Positions 8,615-16,860 of a stretch of 64,000 nucleotides of DNA are shown piece by piece. The stretch covers positions 4,947,470 through 5,011,469 of the forward strand of contig NZ_WWHU01000001.1 in the NCBI RefSeq assembly GCF_009862785.1, in the 5' to 3' direction. The translations under genes were made by a program, and so were the position numbers. This DNA comes from Gordonia sp. SID5947. Lineage in GTDB: Bacteria > Actinomycetota > Actinomycetes > Mycobacteriales > Mycobacteriaceae. Position 1 is the stretch's first letter. Every line of letters starts with the position of its first letter. The notes under the pieces were generated by a model. That model worked only from the letters and a program-made list of their open reading frames with translations. It was not told where the DNA came from and made no database searches.

Positions 8615-8650
8615 CCCGCGGCTCCGTGTCAGGGATGCCCCTGATCTTTC
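8598..8650 (+). terminator. Double-hairpin terminator built around a stop codon
   Basis: A perfect 14-bp stem (8598-8611 with 8616-8629) has the loop TGAC, which is the TGA stop of the preceding gene plus one base. A second hairpin TCAGGG-ATGC-CCCTGA follows at 8629-8644 and is trailed by TCTTTCC. The second, shorter stem with a pyrimidine-rich tail looks like an intrinsic terminator. The first may stall or protect the transcript end. Confidence 0.65.
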
Positions 8651-8706
8651 CCCGAATTCGACGGTCGCCTGATGATTTGCGGACGTGAGAGGTCCAGAGT
8701 GGAGTC

Positions 8707-8925
8707 ATGACCACACCAACCAACTCCACTGGCACCACCGGAACCGGCTTCGGCTTCTGGAAGATCCTCGGCATCATCGCGGTGGTGCTGCTCGCGCTGG
8801 CGATCGTCGGCCCGCTCCTGAAGGGACTCTTCTGGATCGCGCTGTTCGGCCTGGCCATCTACGGCGGCTACATGTTGTACCGGTCCAAGTCGGGCAGGCA
8901 TCAGAACAGTTCCTCGTCGCTGTAG
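8707..8925 (+). CDS. Small membrane protein
   Basis: This 72-residue protein has a Thr/Gly-rich N-terminus, two hydrophobic segments at about 17-37 (WKILGIIAVVLLALAIVGPL) and 41-58 (FWIALFGLAIYGGYMLY), and a basic Ser-rich tail. It probably crosses the membrane twice with both ends in the cytoplasm. The ATG is preceded by AGAGTGGAG. The function is unknown. Its stop codon overlaps the first of two identical 14-bp dyads that lead into the macrodomain gene. Confidence 0.65.
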   Translation: MTTPTNSTGTTGTGFGFWKILGIIAVVLLALAIVGPLLKGLFWIALFGLAIYGGYMLYRSKSGRHQNSSSSL

Positions 8926-8958
8926 GCACGCCTACGATGTCGCCGTAGGCACGCCTAC
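8922..8958. promoter_or_regulatory. Paired 14-bp dyads upstream of the macrodomain gene
   Basis: GTAGGC-AC-GCCTAC is present at 8922-8935 and again, identical, at 8945-8958, a 23-bp period or about two helical turns. The second copy ends 12 bp before the macrodomain ATG. Two identical dyads on one face of the helix directly over a start region are what one expects of a cooperative repressor site. No regulator gene lies next to them. Confidence 0.55.
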
Positions 8959-8970
8959 AATCTGGAGAGC

Positions 8971-9480
8971 ATGAGCGGTATCGACGTCATCACCGGCGAC
9001 ATCACGTCGATGCGCACCGACGTGATCGTCAACGCGGCGAATTCGTCGTTGCTCGGCGGGGGTGGCGTGGACGGGGCGATTCATCGCGCCGGCGGCCCCG
9101 CCATCCTCCGCGAATGCAGGTTGCTCCGCGAGACCACCCTGCCGTCGGGACTCGAGACCGGTGCCGCCGTTGCCACCACGGCCGGCGATCTGCCCGCTCG
9201 CTGGGTGATCCATACCGTCGGGCCCATTTACTCCGATACCGAGGACCGATCACAGGCGTTGCGGGCGTGCTACAGCCGCAGCCTGTGCCTGGCGGACTCG
9301 CTCGGCGCCCGGTCCCTGGCCTTCCCGCTGATCTCCGGTGGGGCGTACGGGTGGCCCCTCGACGACGCGGTCGAACAACAGGTTCGGGCTGTCAAAGATG
9401 CAAATTCCACTGTCGAATCCATTACGCTCGTTGCCTTTTCGGACGAGATCGCAGATCTCACACGCCGCGCCCTGAGTTGA
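8971..9480 (+). CDS. Macrodomain ADP-ribose hydrolase (YmdB/MacroD type)
   Basis: A stand-alone macrodomain of 169 residues. The adenine/ribose site VIVNAANSSLLGGGGVDGAIH runs from residue 18, with the catalytic Asn near 21-24 and Asp34. The phosphate loop ISGGAYGWP is near residue 114. MacroD-type enzymes remove ADP-ribose from proteins or deacetylate O-acetyl-ADP-ribose in the cytosol. The ATG follows a GGAGAGC site. A pair of dyads just upstream suggests tight control. No ADP-ribosyltransferase partner is visible nearby, so its job here (antitoxin-like, sirtuin product clearing, or repair) is open. Confidence 0.93.
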   Translation: MSGIDVITGDITSMRTDVIVNAANSSLLGGGGVDGAIHRAGGPAILRECRLLRETTLPSGLETGAAVATTAGDLPARWVIHTVGPIYSDTEDRSQALRACYSRSLCLADSLGARSLAFPLISGGAYGWPLDDAVEQQVRAVKDANSTVESITLVAFSDEIADLTRRALS

Positions 9481-9518
9481 TCACGCATTCGCCGGTCCCC
9501 GGTGACTATCCTCGGCTG

Positions 9519-10169
9519 GTGACCGCTGAGACCGATCATCTCGACCGCGCACCCCAGGGGGATGACCGATTGGTGGAGCCGACGGTCCTGCGCCCGTATG
9601 CGGTTGCCTACGGCGCCGCGGCGAGGGCTCGTCGAGTCGCCCGTGCACAGGACGGTGAGGAGACGCCGATCCTGGAACGGCTCGAACGCATGGCGGTCGC
9701 CGCCAGCCGCGTCACCGACGAACGATCCATCCCGGGCGAGGTGCTCATCGACGTCGACCGAGACATCTGGCGGCGGGCCAACGCGGCGGGATACCTCCAT
9801 CTGTTCATCGCCGATCACGGCAACGACGGAACCGTGGCGGTTGTGGTGACGCGTTTCGTCGTGGACCACGGCGCCGACGTCTCCCGCCTGATCGATCACG
9901 CCTTCGTCGAACCGCGCGCGTTACCCGAGTGGAGCGAGAACGAGGCGACCCGGACTCAACCGGGTTTTCGGACGGAGGGTTCCTCGATGCAGACGGGCAC
10001 CTACGTCGGTGACGACCAGACCTGGTACTGCGCGATCCGATATGCCGCCTATCGCCGCGGAAACGTCGCGTATCTGCTGCACACCACCGGAACCGCGCCG
10101 GCCCGCGAGGGCGAGACATTCCGACGGTCGATCGCCTCGGCGGTCAGCTCGGTTCGCTTCGAGGACTGA
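9519..10169 (+). CDS. Hypothetical protein with an LpqN/LpqT-like C-terminal half
   Basis: This 216-residue protein starts at GTG 9519. The second half (RFVVDHGADVSRLIDHAF, then YRRGNVAYLLHTTG, then FRRSIASAVSSVRF) recalls the PsbP-like fold of mycobacterial LpqN/LpqT lipoproteins, but there is no signal peptide or lipobox, so it should be cytosolic. The first half is charged and partly disordered. It sits 38 bp after the macrodomain gene and 14 bp before the next small gene on the same strand, so the three may form one operon. Confidence 0.55.
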   Translation: MTAETDHLDRAPQGDDRLVEPTVLRPYAVAYGAAARARRVARAQDGEETPILERLERMAVAASRVTDERSIPGEVLIDVDRDIWRRANAAGYLHLFIADHGNDGTVAVVVTRFVVDHGADVSRLIDHAFVEPRALPEWSENEATRTQPGFRTEGSSMQTGTYVGDDQTWYCAIRYAAYRRGNVAYLLHTTGTAPAREGETFRRSIASAVSSVRFED

Positions 10170-10183
10170 CGGGGAGACGACGG

Positions 10184-10474
10184 ATGGTGAAACGTTCTGA
10201 CCGCGTGGACGATCTGGAGGCCGCGCTCGCGGCGACGGCGACCTTCGTCGACGATCCCGATGACCAGGGCTGGATGACCGCGCACGTCGCCGGGCAGGAT
10301 CTGTTCGTCCGCATCGGTGACTTTCCCGACGAGGATCTGTGGTCGCTCTGGCTCGGTGACGGTCGGTGGATGGACTTCACAGTGGCGCCTGCCGGATGGG
10401 CCCTGCGCGTACCGGGTCGTCGTTGGCCTGCCGGGGCGCGACCGCGGCTGCCGAAGAACGAGTTCCACGACTGA
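10184..10474 (+). CDS. Small hypothetical protein
   Basis: A protein of 96 residues with ATG 14 bp after the preceding stop and a GGGGAGACGACGG ribosome site. It is acidic in the first half, with Trp-rich strands (DLWSLWLGDGRWMDF) and a basic C-terminus (PGRRWPAGARPRLPKNEF). No motif was recognised. Close spacing suggests co-expression with the macrodomain cluster. It converges with the MFS gene, 15 bp from its stop. Confidence 0.55.
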   Translation: MVKRSDRVDDLEAALAATATFVDDPDDQGWMTAHVAGQDLFVRIGDFPDEDLWSLWLGDGRWMDFTVAPAGWALRVPGRRWPAGARPRLPKNEFHD

Positions 10475-10488
10475 GGTGGACGCCCGCC

Positions 10489-11997
10489 TCACACGCTCAT
10501 CGATGCCGAGCGTGCCGGCGTGCCGGGATCGTCCGCGACCCCACCCAGTTCTCCGATGCTGGTGCCGCTGGTCTCGATGCCGAATCGAATCGTCACCAGG
10601 ACACCGACGATCGTCGTACCGACGAGGATGAAGAGCAGCGCGCTGGTGCCGATCGCGTCGTCGAGCATCGGGAAGAAGAACGCGGCCGACACCGCGCCTA
10701 CCTTGGCCGTCGAAGCTGCGAAACCTGCTCCCTTGCCCCGGATCTCGGTGGGGAAGACCTCACCCGAGATGAGGTAGGTCATCGAATTCGGTCCGAGGTT
10801 GTTCATGAAGTAGAAGATCACGAAACCGGCGAACAGGAGGGGTATGTGGTAGTTGTGCGGCGACAGCGTCGCCAATGCGACGAGGAACAGGCCGGAGCCG
10901 CAACCGACGAACCCGATGATCTGGAGGCGTAGCCGACCGACTCGTTCGACGAGGACGATGGCGCCGATGATGCCCGCGACGAAGACGACGTCCATCACCG
11001 CGGATCCCTTGGCGCCCAGCATGTCGTTGTGGATGACATCCTGCAGCGAGTTGAGGTCGGATTGTCTGCCGATCACCGATGCGAGAAGCACCGGGGTGAA
11101 GATGCCGACGCCGTAGGTGCTCAGATCCTGGAGGACCCAGGGCGCCGAGGCGAAGAGCGTCACCCTCCGGTACTTCTTCCCGAAGAGATCCCGGTAGCGG
11201 CCCGACTGGCGGGACTGGTTCTCGGACTCCGCATTCGGGCGCAACCTGACGTGCGTCGGATAGGCCGGCCGCCGGGCCAGCAGACGTTGCGTCTCTGCTT
11301 CTGCTTCTTCCCGGCGCCCGCGGGACATGAGCCAATGCGCACTGTCGGGCAGGAAGAACCGGCCGATGAGCACGACGATGGCCGGGACGATGACCGTCGC
11401 GTACATCCAGCGCCAGGCTCCGACATCCGGGTTGTGGTACAGGATGAAGAAGCCCAGGAAGGTGCCGGCAAACGCGCCGACGGATTGGAACCCGAACGCG
11501 GAGAGCACAAGCCGCCCGCGACGGGTGGTCGGGGTGCTCTCCGAGATCACCATGTGGGCGGTCGGGTAATCACATCCCAGCGCGATGCCGGCGCCGAACA
11601 AGAAGACCACCAGCGCCACGAAATTCGGCGCGAAGGTGGTCGCGGTGACGAAGACGGCGAAGATCGCCATCTCGGCGATGAACATCCGTTTGCGGCCGAA
11701 ACGGTCGGCCAGACCACCGAGGGCCGTGGCGCCCACCAGGATGCCGGCCAAGGACGCGGACGAGACGAAGCCCTGTTGTGTTGTGCTGAGGGAGAAGTCG
11801 ATCGTGACCAGAGGGAGGGCGACCCCGGTCATGAAGATCATGATGCCTTCGAAGAACTTGCCTGCCGCCGCCAGCCACCAGATGCGCCACTGCATACCGG
11901 TCATCGGGGACGTGGATGTTTCTGTGCCGTCGGCCCAGAGCGGCCTGTCGTCGATGTATTCCTGGACGGTCCTTCCGGACTCGCTGACGGAGGACAT
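10489..11997 (-). CDS. MFS metabolite:H+ symporter (sugar-porter-like)
   Basis: A 502-residue, twelve-helix MFS transporter starting at the ATG behind an AAGGAG site. The loop 2-3 motif GGLADRFGRKRM and the helix 6 end PDSAHWLMSRGR are the sugar-porter/metabolite symporter signatures, and the cytoplasmic middle loop is about 60 residues long. The N-terminus has a conserved-looking YIDDRPLW patch before helix 1. The substrate is not predictable beyond a small organic metabolite. The frame continues upstream through a tandem repeat that is clearly noncoding. It lies downstream of the DHA2 exporter gene, but 150 bp of repeat-bearing DNA separate them. Confidence 0.88.
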   Translation of the reverse strand: MSSVSESGRTVQEYIDDRPLWADGTETSTSPMTGMQWRIWWLAAAGKFFEGIMIFMTGVALPLVTIDFSLSTTQQGFVSSASLAGILVGATALGGLADRFGRKRMFIAEMAIFAVFVTATTFAPNFVALVVFLFGAGIALGCDYPTAHMVISESTPTTRRGRLVLSAFGFQSVGAFAGTFLGFFILYHNPDVGAWRWMYATVIVPAIVVLIGRFFLPDSAHWLMSRGRREEAEAETQRLLARRPAYPTHVRLRPNAESENQSRQSGRYRDLFGKKYRRVTLFASAPWVLQDLSTYGVGIFTPVLLASVIGRQSDLNSLQDVIHNDMLGAKGSAVMDVVFVAGIIGAIVLVERVGRLRLQIIGFVGCGSGLFLVALATLSPHNYHIPLLFAGFVIFYFMNNLGPNSMTYLISGEVFPTEIRGKGAGFAASTAKVGAVSAAFFFPMLDDAIGTSALLFILVGTTIVGVLVTIRFGIETSGTSIGELGGVADDPGTPARSASMSV

Positions 11998-12065
11998 GCA
12001 CGCTCCTTCACACGACGGAGACTCGCCGTCGGTCGGGATTCGGCTGACGGCCGACGGAACCCGCC

Positions 12066-12126
12066 GCAGCCAGTGTCCCCGCAGCCAGTGTCCCCGCTGC
12101 CAGTGTCCCCGGCAGCCGGTGTTCCC
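12066..12126. repeat. 15-bp tandem repeat array between two MFS genes
   Basis: The units GCAGCCAGTGTCCCC at 12066-12080 and 12081-12095, a one-base variant (GCTGCC) at 12096-12110 and a decayed fourth copy to 12126 form a minisatellite. It lies upstream of the 10489-11997 transporter on its 5' side, so copy number could alter leader length or promoter spacing. Confidence 0.8.
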
Positions 12127-12147
12127 GCACCCGACGTCGTCGTCCAT

Positions 12148-13971
12148 TCACCTCGGCGACACCGGATCGCGACCGGCGGGCGCGCTACGCCGCTTCCGGA
12201 CCGCCGCGACCGGGCCGGGAGACGCATCGAGGTTTGCCCCGGCGAGTTCGGAAACCTCCTCGGGGTCCTCGAGTCGTCGAGCCGCGGGCTGCGGTCTGCG
12301 GCCGACGGTGAACAATGACGCCAACGCGCCGATCACACAGCACACGATGGCGAAGGTGAAGGCGGCGGTGAGGCCGTCGGCGAAGGGGCCGCTGATGAGG
12401 TGGGGGAAGAAATCCAGTCCGGTCAGCGTGTTCTGATCGGCCGGCGGCAAGCTCGACAGCTGCGGCCCCAGGAGCTGTTCCACCGGGTTGTAACCGAGGA
12501 AAGCGGCGAAGAGGACGGCCACCGCCGGCAGGTGCGCGATCTGATCGGCCTGCACCGCGGGCACCCCGTTCGCTGTCAGGCCTGCGCCCATCGTCGCGGG
12601 GAGATGCGCCGAGAGACCGCTGATCATCAAGCTGAAGAACAGGCCGATCGACAGCACCATCGCGGCATTCTGGAACGTGGTCATCATGCCCGATCCGGAA
12701 CCGCGGGCGTCGGCGGGCAGGCTGTTCATGACCTCGGCACGGTTCGGCGACGAGAACATCCCCATGCCCACGCCGTTGAGGAACAGCACGACCGCGAAGA
12801 CCGGGTATCGGAAGTCGACCGGCATCGTGATGAGCGCGGCGAATGTCCCGGCGGTGATGAGCATTCCGGTGGTGGTGAACCATTTGGTGCCCAGCCGGTC
12901 CGACAACGCACCCGACAACGGTGCGGTCAGCAGGAATCCGATGGTTATCGGGATCATGTAGATGGCCGACCAGAGCGGTGTCTGTTCGAAGTTGTACCCG
13001 TGCTGAGGGAGCCAGATTCCTTGTAACCAGATGATCAGGATGAACTGGAGTCCGCCACGGCCGATCGACGACATCAGGTTGGCGATGTTGCCGAAGGTGA
13101 ACGAACGGTTGGCGAACAGGTGCAGATCGAACAACGGACTCGGCACCCACGTCTCGATGAACACGAACGCGACCAGGACGAGGACGCCGCCGATCAGGCA
13201 GCACAACACCATCGGGCTGGACCAGCCCATGCTGTGCCCGTCGTAGGGCTGGATGCCGTAGGTGATGCCGACCAGGACCGCGACCAGACCGACCGCGAAG
13301 GTGACGTTGCCCCACCAGTCCATCCGGGCCCGGCGTCGCACGCCGGTGTCCCGGAGTCTGAGATAGGCCCAGATGGTCCCGATGACCCCGAACGGCACCG
13401 ACACGAGGAAGACCAGATTCCAGTGGATGGGTGCGACGAGGCCGCCCACGAGCAGGCCGAGAAAGGAGCCGGCGATCGCGGCGACGCCGTTGATGCCGAG
13501 GGCGAGCCCGCGCTGGTCGGCGGGAAAGGCGTCGGTCAGGATCGCCGATGAGTTGGCCATCAGGAAGGCGCCGCCGACGCCCTGGACGATGCGCCACGAG
13601 ATCAGCCAGATCGCCGCTGCATCGCCGTCGAACCAGGTGATGGCCAAGAAGATCGACGACACGGTGAAGATCGCGAAGCCGAGGTTGTACATGCGGGCGC
13701 GACCGAACATGTCGCCGAGGCGTCCGAAGCTGACCACCAGCACGGCGGTGACCACGAGGAAGCCCATCATCATCCACAGCAGATAGCTCGTGTTCTCGGG
13801 GAGCAACGGGTTCACATGGATCCCGCGGAAGATGTCGGGCAGGGCGATCAGGACGATCGAGCTGTTGATCGTCGCGATCAGCATGCCCAGCGTGGTGTTG
13901 GAGAGCGCGATCCACTTGTATCGGGAATCGGCGGCCGGGCCGACGGACGAGGTGACGGTGCTGGGGGTCAT
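12148..13971 (-). CDS. DHA2-family (14-helix) multidrug efflux MFS transporter
   Basis: This 607-residue drug:H+ antiporter is of the EmrB/QacA group. Motif A is FGRLGDMFGRARMYNLG, motif C (antiporter) lies around GGAFLMANSSAIL and GSFLGLLVGGLV, and the pair of extra central helices that define 14-TMS exporters is present. It should expel hydrophobic toxicants through the inner membrane. It is 42 bp downstream of a MarR gene on the same strand. A MarR repressor with its cognate exporter is a common self-regulated unit, and the operator is visible upstream of marR. The long Pro/Arg-rich C-terminus is cytoplasmic. Confidence 0.93.
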   Translation of the reverse strand: MTPSTVTSSVGPAADSRYKWIALSNTTLGMLIATINSSIVLIALPDIFRGIHVNPLLPENTSYLLWMMMGFLVVTAVLVVSFGRLGDMFGRARMYNLGFAIFTVSSIFLAITWFDGDAAAIWLISWRIVQGVGGAFLMANSSAILTDAFPADQRGLALGINGVAAIAGSFLGLLVGGLVAPIHWNLVFLVSVPFGVIGTIWAYLRLRDTGVRRRARMDWWGNVTFAVGLVAVLVGITYGIQPYDGHSMGWSSPMVLCCLIGGVLVLVAFVFIETWVPSPLFDLHLFANRSFTFGNIANLMSSIGRGGLQFILIIWLQGIWLPQHGYNFEQTPLWSAIYMIPITIGFLLTAPLSGALSDRLGTKWFTTTGMLITAGTFAALITMPVDFRYPVFAVVLFLNGVGMGMFSSPNRAEVMNSLPADARGSGSGMMTTFQNAAMVLSIGLFFSLMISGLSAHLPATMGAGLTANGVPAVQADQIAHLPAVAVLFAAFLGYNPVEQLLGPQLSSLPPADQNTLTGLDFFPHLISGPFADGLTAAFTFAIVCCVIGALASLFTVGRRPQPAARRLEDPEEVSELAGANLDASPGPVAAVRKRRSAPAGRDPVSPR

Positions 13972-14013
13972 GAGGGTCCTTGGGGAGCCGGGACGAACCG
14001 GTAGGGGATGAGG

Positions 14014-14466
14014 TCAGATCGTGCCGAGGGCGTCGGCGAGGATCACCAATCCGCGCCCGACGGTCGACCGATCGGCGTCGTCGAGCCCGTCGAGTGCCTC
14101 TGCGAGCACGCGTGCGCGCTCGGTACGAGCGTTCGAGATGAGTTCCACCCCCGCGGGTGTCGGATTCAGCAACCGGGCACGCCCGTCGTCGGGATCCGGG
14201 GTTCGTTCCACAAAGCCCTGTTCCTCGAGCGCCGCGACGATCCGGGACATCGTCGGCGCGGTTACCGACTCGCGGTCGGCGAGCTCCGAGAGGCGGATGG
14301 GGGCGTGATTGATGATCGTCCACAACGCGGCGGCGACGCCTGCACTGAGATTGCGGCTTCCGCCACGCGTGCGCAGTGTGCGATTGATGCGCGTGAGCAG
14401 GTGATACAGCGTCGCGACATCGTCGGCGCCACCGACGATGCCGTCACCGGACATGGCTCGTGTCAT
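14014..14466 (-). CDS. MarR-family transcriptional regulator
   Basis: A winged-helix dimeric repressor of 150 residues. The recognition helix region reads SVTAPTMSRIVAALEEQGFVERTPDPDD and the wing carries Asp-Asp-Gly-Arg-Ala, the conserved MarR wing. The ATG at 14466 follows GGGAGG, and a second in-frame ATG lies four codons on. It is the first gene of a two-gene unit with the DHA2 exporter. The 18-bp near-perfect palindrome 73 bp upstream is the likely site through which it represses itself and the exporter until a ligand binds. Confidence 0.92.
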   Translation of the reverse strand: MTRAMSGDGIVGGADDVATLYHLLTRINRTLRTRGGSRNLSAGVAAALWTIINHAPIRLSELADRESVTAPTMSRIVAALEEQGFVERTPDPDDGRARLLNPTPAGVELISNARTERARVLAEALDGLDDADRSTVGRGLVILADALGTI

Positions 14467-14780
14467 GGCCTGCCTCCCATTGCCCGAAGGCCGCGTGGAG
14501 ATCGCGCGGTCACTGGTTGTCCTTGCTGAGCACATTAGTTGCTTAGTGCTAAGTAAGCGAATGGTAAAGGGTCGGCTGTGCGACATGTCGGCGGCCTGAT
14601 CGGTGAGTTCATCCACCGCTGTTCGACGTCGGTGTCGAGGGTGGCGGCATTCGTCAGCGTTGTGCCCCGGCTTGCCGGCGCCTGTCTGCTGATCCGGCCG
14701 GTCGGGCTCATGCGGCGGCACACCAAGGCCTGAGGTCGGTAGCGTGGATGGAAGACGATCCCGATCGAGAGGAGTCCAAG
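14467..14780. other. 314-bp divergent intergenic region between marR and an SDR gene
   Basis: The marR-proximal part is unusually AT-rich and holds the operator at 14539-14556. The rest has a GTG-started frame of 51 codons at 14578-14733 on the plus strand, with an AAAGGG string upstream. Its composition does not stand out from the open frames that GC-rich DNA gives by chance, so I do not call it a gene. The SDR promoter should lie in the last 60 bp. Confidence 0.6.
14539..14556. promoter_or_regulatory. MarR-type operator palindrome
   Basis: TTGCTTAG-TG-CTAAGTAA is an 18-bp inverted repeat with a single mismatched pair (G/T at the third position). It is AT-rich in GC-rich surroundings, and its size and half-site spacing are typical of MarR dimers. 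It lies 73 bp upstream of the marR start. Confidence 0.75.
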
Positions 14781-15428
14781 ATGGCCCGCGTGGCAATCAT
14801 CGGAGGGCACGGCAAGATCGCTTTGCGCCTGGCGAAGACATTGGCCGAGCGCGGTGACGACGTGACGTCGATCATTCGCAATGAGGCACACGTCGAGGAC
14901 GTGTCCGCCACCGGCGCCGCACCGGTGGTCGCCGATGTGGAAGAGCTGGACAGCGCCGGGCTCGCGTCGGTCCTGACGGGCCACGACGCGGTGGTCTGGT
15001 CGGCGGGCGCGGGCGGTGGCGACCCGGATCGGACCTACGCTGTGGACCGCGATGCGGCGATCCGATCGATGGATGCTGCCGAGTCGGCCGGGGCGGCGCG
15101 CTATGTGATGGTGTCCTACTTCGGCGCCGGGCCCGATCATGGTGTCCCCAAGGATAATTCGTTCTATCCATATGCCGAGGCGAAGGCGGAGGCCGACACG
15201 CATCTGAAGGGCACCGATCTGGACTGGACCATTCTGGGGCCGAGTCGGCTCACCGACGAGCAGGGCAGCGGACGGATCACCGTGGGCGACAACCGGTCGG
15301 CGAGCAGCGAGGTCAGCCGCGACAACGTCGCGCTGGTGGCGGCCGCGGTCCTCGCGGACCCGTCGACGATCAGGCGGACCATCGAGTTCGGTGACGGCGA
15401 CACCCCGGTCGCCGACGCGCTCGGCTGA
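14781..15428 (+). CDS. NAD(P)-binding SDR-family protein (atypical, NmrA/BlvrB-like)
   Basis: A 215-residue Rossmann protein starting at the ATG after AGAGGAG. The dinucleotide loop IIGGHGKIALRLAKTLAERG begins at residue 5 with the GxxGxxG spacing of atypical SDRs. The motif YAEAKAEAD near 135 replaces the classical YxxxK, and GPSRLTDEQGSGRI is the downstream family motif. Such proteins act as NADPH sensors or reductases of flavins, quinones or biliverdin. It stands alone on the plus strand, followed by an FAD oxidase gene after 45 bp. Confidence 0.88.
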   Translation: MARVAIIGGHGKIALRLAKTLAERGDDVTSIIRNEAHVEDVSATGAAPVVADVEELDSAGLASVLTGHDAVVWSAGAGGGDPDRTYAVDRDAAIRSMDAAESAGAARYVMVSYFGAGPDHGVPKDNSFYPYAEAKAEADTHLKGTDLDWTILGPSRLTDEQGSGRITVGDNRSASSEVSRDNVALVAAAVLADPSTIRRTIEFGDGDTPVADALG

Positions 15429-15473
15429 GTCGCCGGCGCTCTCGGTCGACACTCGAGAGTTGTCCGGGACCGA

Positions 15474-16853
15474 GTGATGCCCTCGCTACCGCTGACCGAA
15501 CTGCGCGCGATCGTCGGTGATGCGCATGTGCTGGATGACGCCGGCGCGACCGCCGGTCATCTGACCGATTGGACCGGGCGGTGGACCGGCCACGCGGACG
15601 CAGTGATCCGGCCTCGCACGACCGATGAGGTATCCGCGGTGGTGGCGCTGTGCGCCGATGCCGGTGTCGTGATCTGCGTGCAGGGCGGAAACACCGGACT
15701 GGTCGGCGGGTCGGTGCCGCCCGCCGGTGGCGATCCGGCCCGGCGCCCGCTGATTCTCATGACGACCGCACGGATGACCGACATCGACGGCGTCGATGCG
15801 ATAGGTCGGTGCGTCGGGGCGCAGGCCGGTGCGACGATCGACGCGATCGATCGTCAGGCCGCCGCGAGCGGATTGCGATTCCCCGTCGACCTCGCCTCGC
15901 GGGAATCGGCGACCGCCGGTGGGCTGGTCGCGACCAACGCGGGTGGCATCCGAATGATCCGGCACGGCAACACACGCCGGCAGGTCCTCGGCATCGAAGC
16001 CGTGCTGGCCGACGGTCGGATCCTGCGTCGATGGACATCGCTTGTGAAGGACAATGTGGGCTACGACCTTCCGGGACTGCTCGCCGGCAGCGAGGGCACC
16101 CTCGCGGTGATCACCCGCGTCCTGTTCCGTCTCATCGCACCGCCGGACGGCACGCTGGTGACCGTGGCAGCCGTGCATCATGTCGCCGATGCCATCGATC
16201 TACTCGGAGCGCTCTCCGGGCGGGGACTGAACATCGAGGCCGCCGAGATCATGTCCGAGGCGGGCATCTCGCTCGTCGAGGAGTACGGATCACGACGCCC
16301 GGTTGCCGCGCGGGCGCCCTTCTACGTGCTGGTCGAGACGTCCGGACCGGGCGATGTGGAGGCCGTGGTCCTCGAGGTAATGGAGAACGCACCGGTAGCC
16401 GACGCCGTGCTCGAGCCGGGCCCGGCCCGCGCGCTGTGGTCGGCGCGCGAACAGCACACCGAGTCCATCGCGCGTTCGAGCACCACCCCGGTGGTCAAAC
16501 TCGATGTGTCGGTTCCGATCCGGGCCCTCCCCGAAGCGCTGGCCGAACTCGACGCGGTGGCCGGGGTGGTCGATCATCCATGCCGCCCGATCCTCTTCGG
16601 CCACATCGGGGACGGCAACATCCACGTCAATCTGCTCGACGTCCCCGAGGATCGCGCCGATCATGTGACCGCGCATGTGTTCGGCATCGTCGCGGCCAAC
16701 GGGGGCAGCATCAGCGCGGAACACGGCATCGGTCGTGCAAAGACACCGTGGACTCATCTCGGTCGCAGCGAGGCCGATCTCGCCGCGATGCGGGGGATCA
16801 AGGACGCGTTCGATCCGCGGGGCATCTTCAATCCGGGTGTGATCTTCGGCTGA
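15474..16853 (+). CDS. FAD-linked oxidase of the GlcD/D-2-hydroxyacid dehydrogenase family
   Basis: A flavoprotein of 459 residues in the VAO/PCMH superfamily. The FAD pyrophosphate loop QGGNTGLVGGSVP lies near residue 65, ESATAGGLVATNAGG binds the isoalloxazine ring, and the C-terminal cap carries HIGDGNIHVN and SAEHGIGR, the metal/substrate signature of D-lactate, glycolate and D-2-hydroxyglutarate dehydrogenases. It should oxidise a D-2-hydroxyacid to the 2-oxoacid and pass electrons to quinone or an electron-transfer flavoprotein. GTG at 15474 and ATG at 15477 are adjacent possible starts. It converges with the cysteine hydrolase gene. Confidence 0.92.
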   Translation: MMPSLPLTELRAIVGDAHVLDDAGATAGHLTDWTGRWTGHADAVIRPRTTDEVSAVVALCADAGVVICVQGGNTGLVGGSVPPAGGDPARRPLILMTTARMTDIDGVDAIGRCVGAQAGATIDAIDRQAAASGLRFPVDLASRESATAGGLVATNAGGIRMIRHGNTRRQVLGIEAVLADGRILRRWTSLVKDNVGYDLPGLLAGSEGTLAVITRVLFRLIAPPDGTLVTVAAVHHVADAIDLLGALSGRGLNIEAAEIMSEAGISLVEEYGSRRPVAARAPFYVLVETSGPGDVEAVVLEVMENAPVADAVLEPGPARALWSAREQHTESIARSSTTPVVKLDVSVPIRALPEALAELDAVAGVVDHPCRPILFGHIGDGNIHVNLLDVPEDRADHVTAHVFGIVAANGGSISAEHGIGRAKTPWTHLGRSEADLAAMRGIKDAFDPRGIFNPGVIFG

Positions 16854-16860
16854 CCGCGCG

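Noticed and set aside
8922-8958. IdeR/DtxR iron box
   Set aside because: The dyad GTAGGC-AC-GCCTAC lacks the TTAGGTTAG-type 19-bp consensus, and the downstream macrodomain gene has no iron link.
14578-14733. 51-codon plus-strand ORF between marR and the SDR gene
   Set aside because: It has a weak ribosome site and no recognisable protein features. Frames of this size arise by chance at this GC content.
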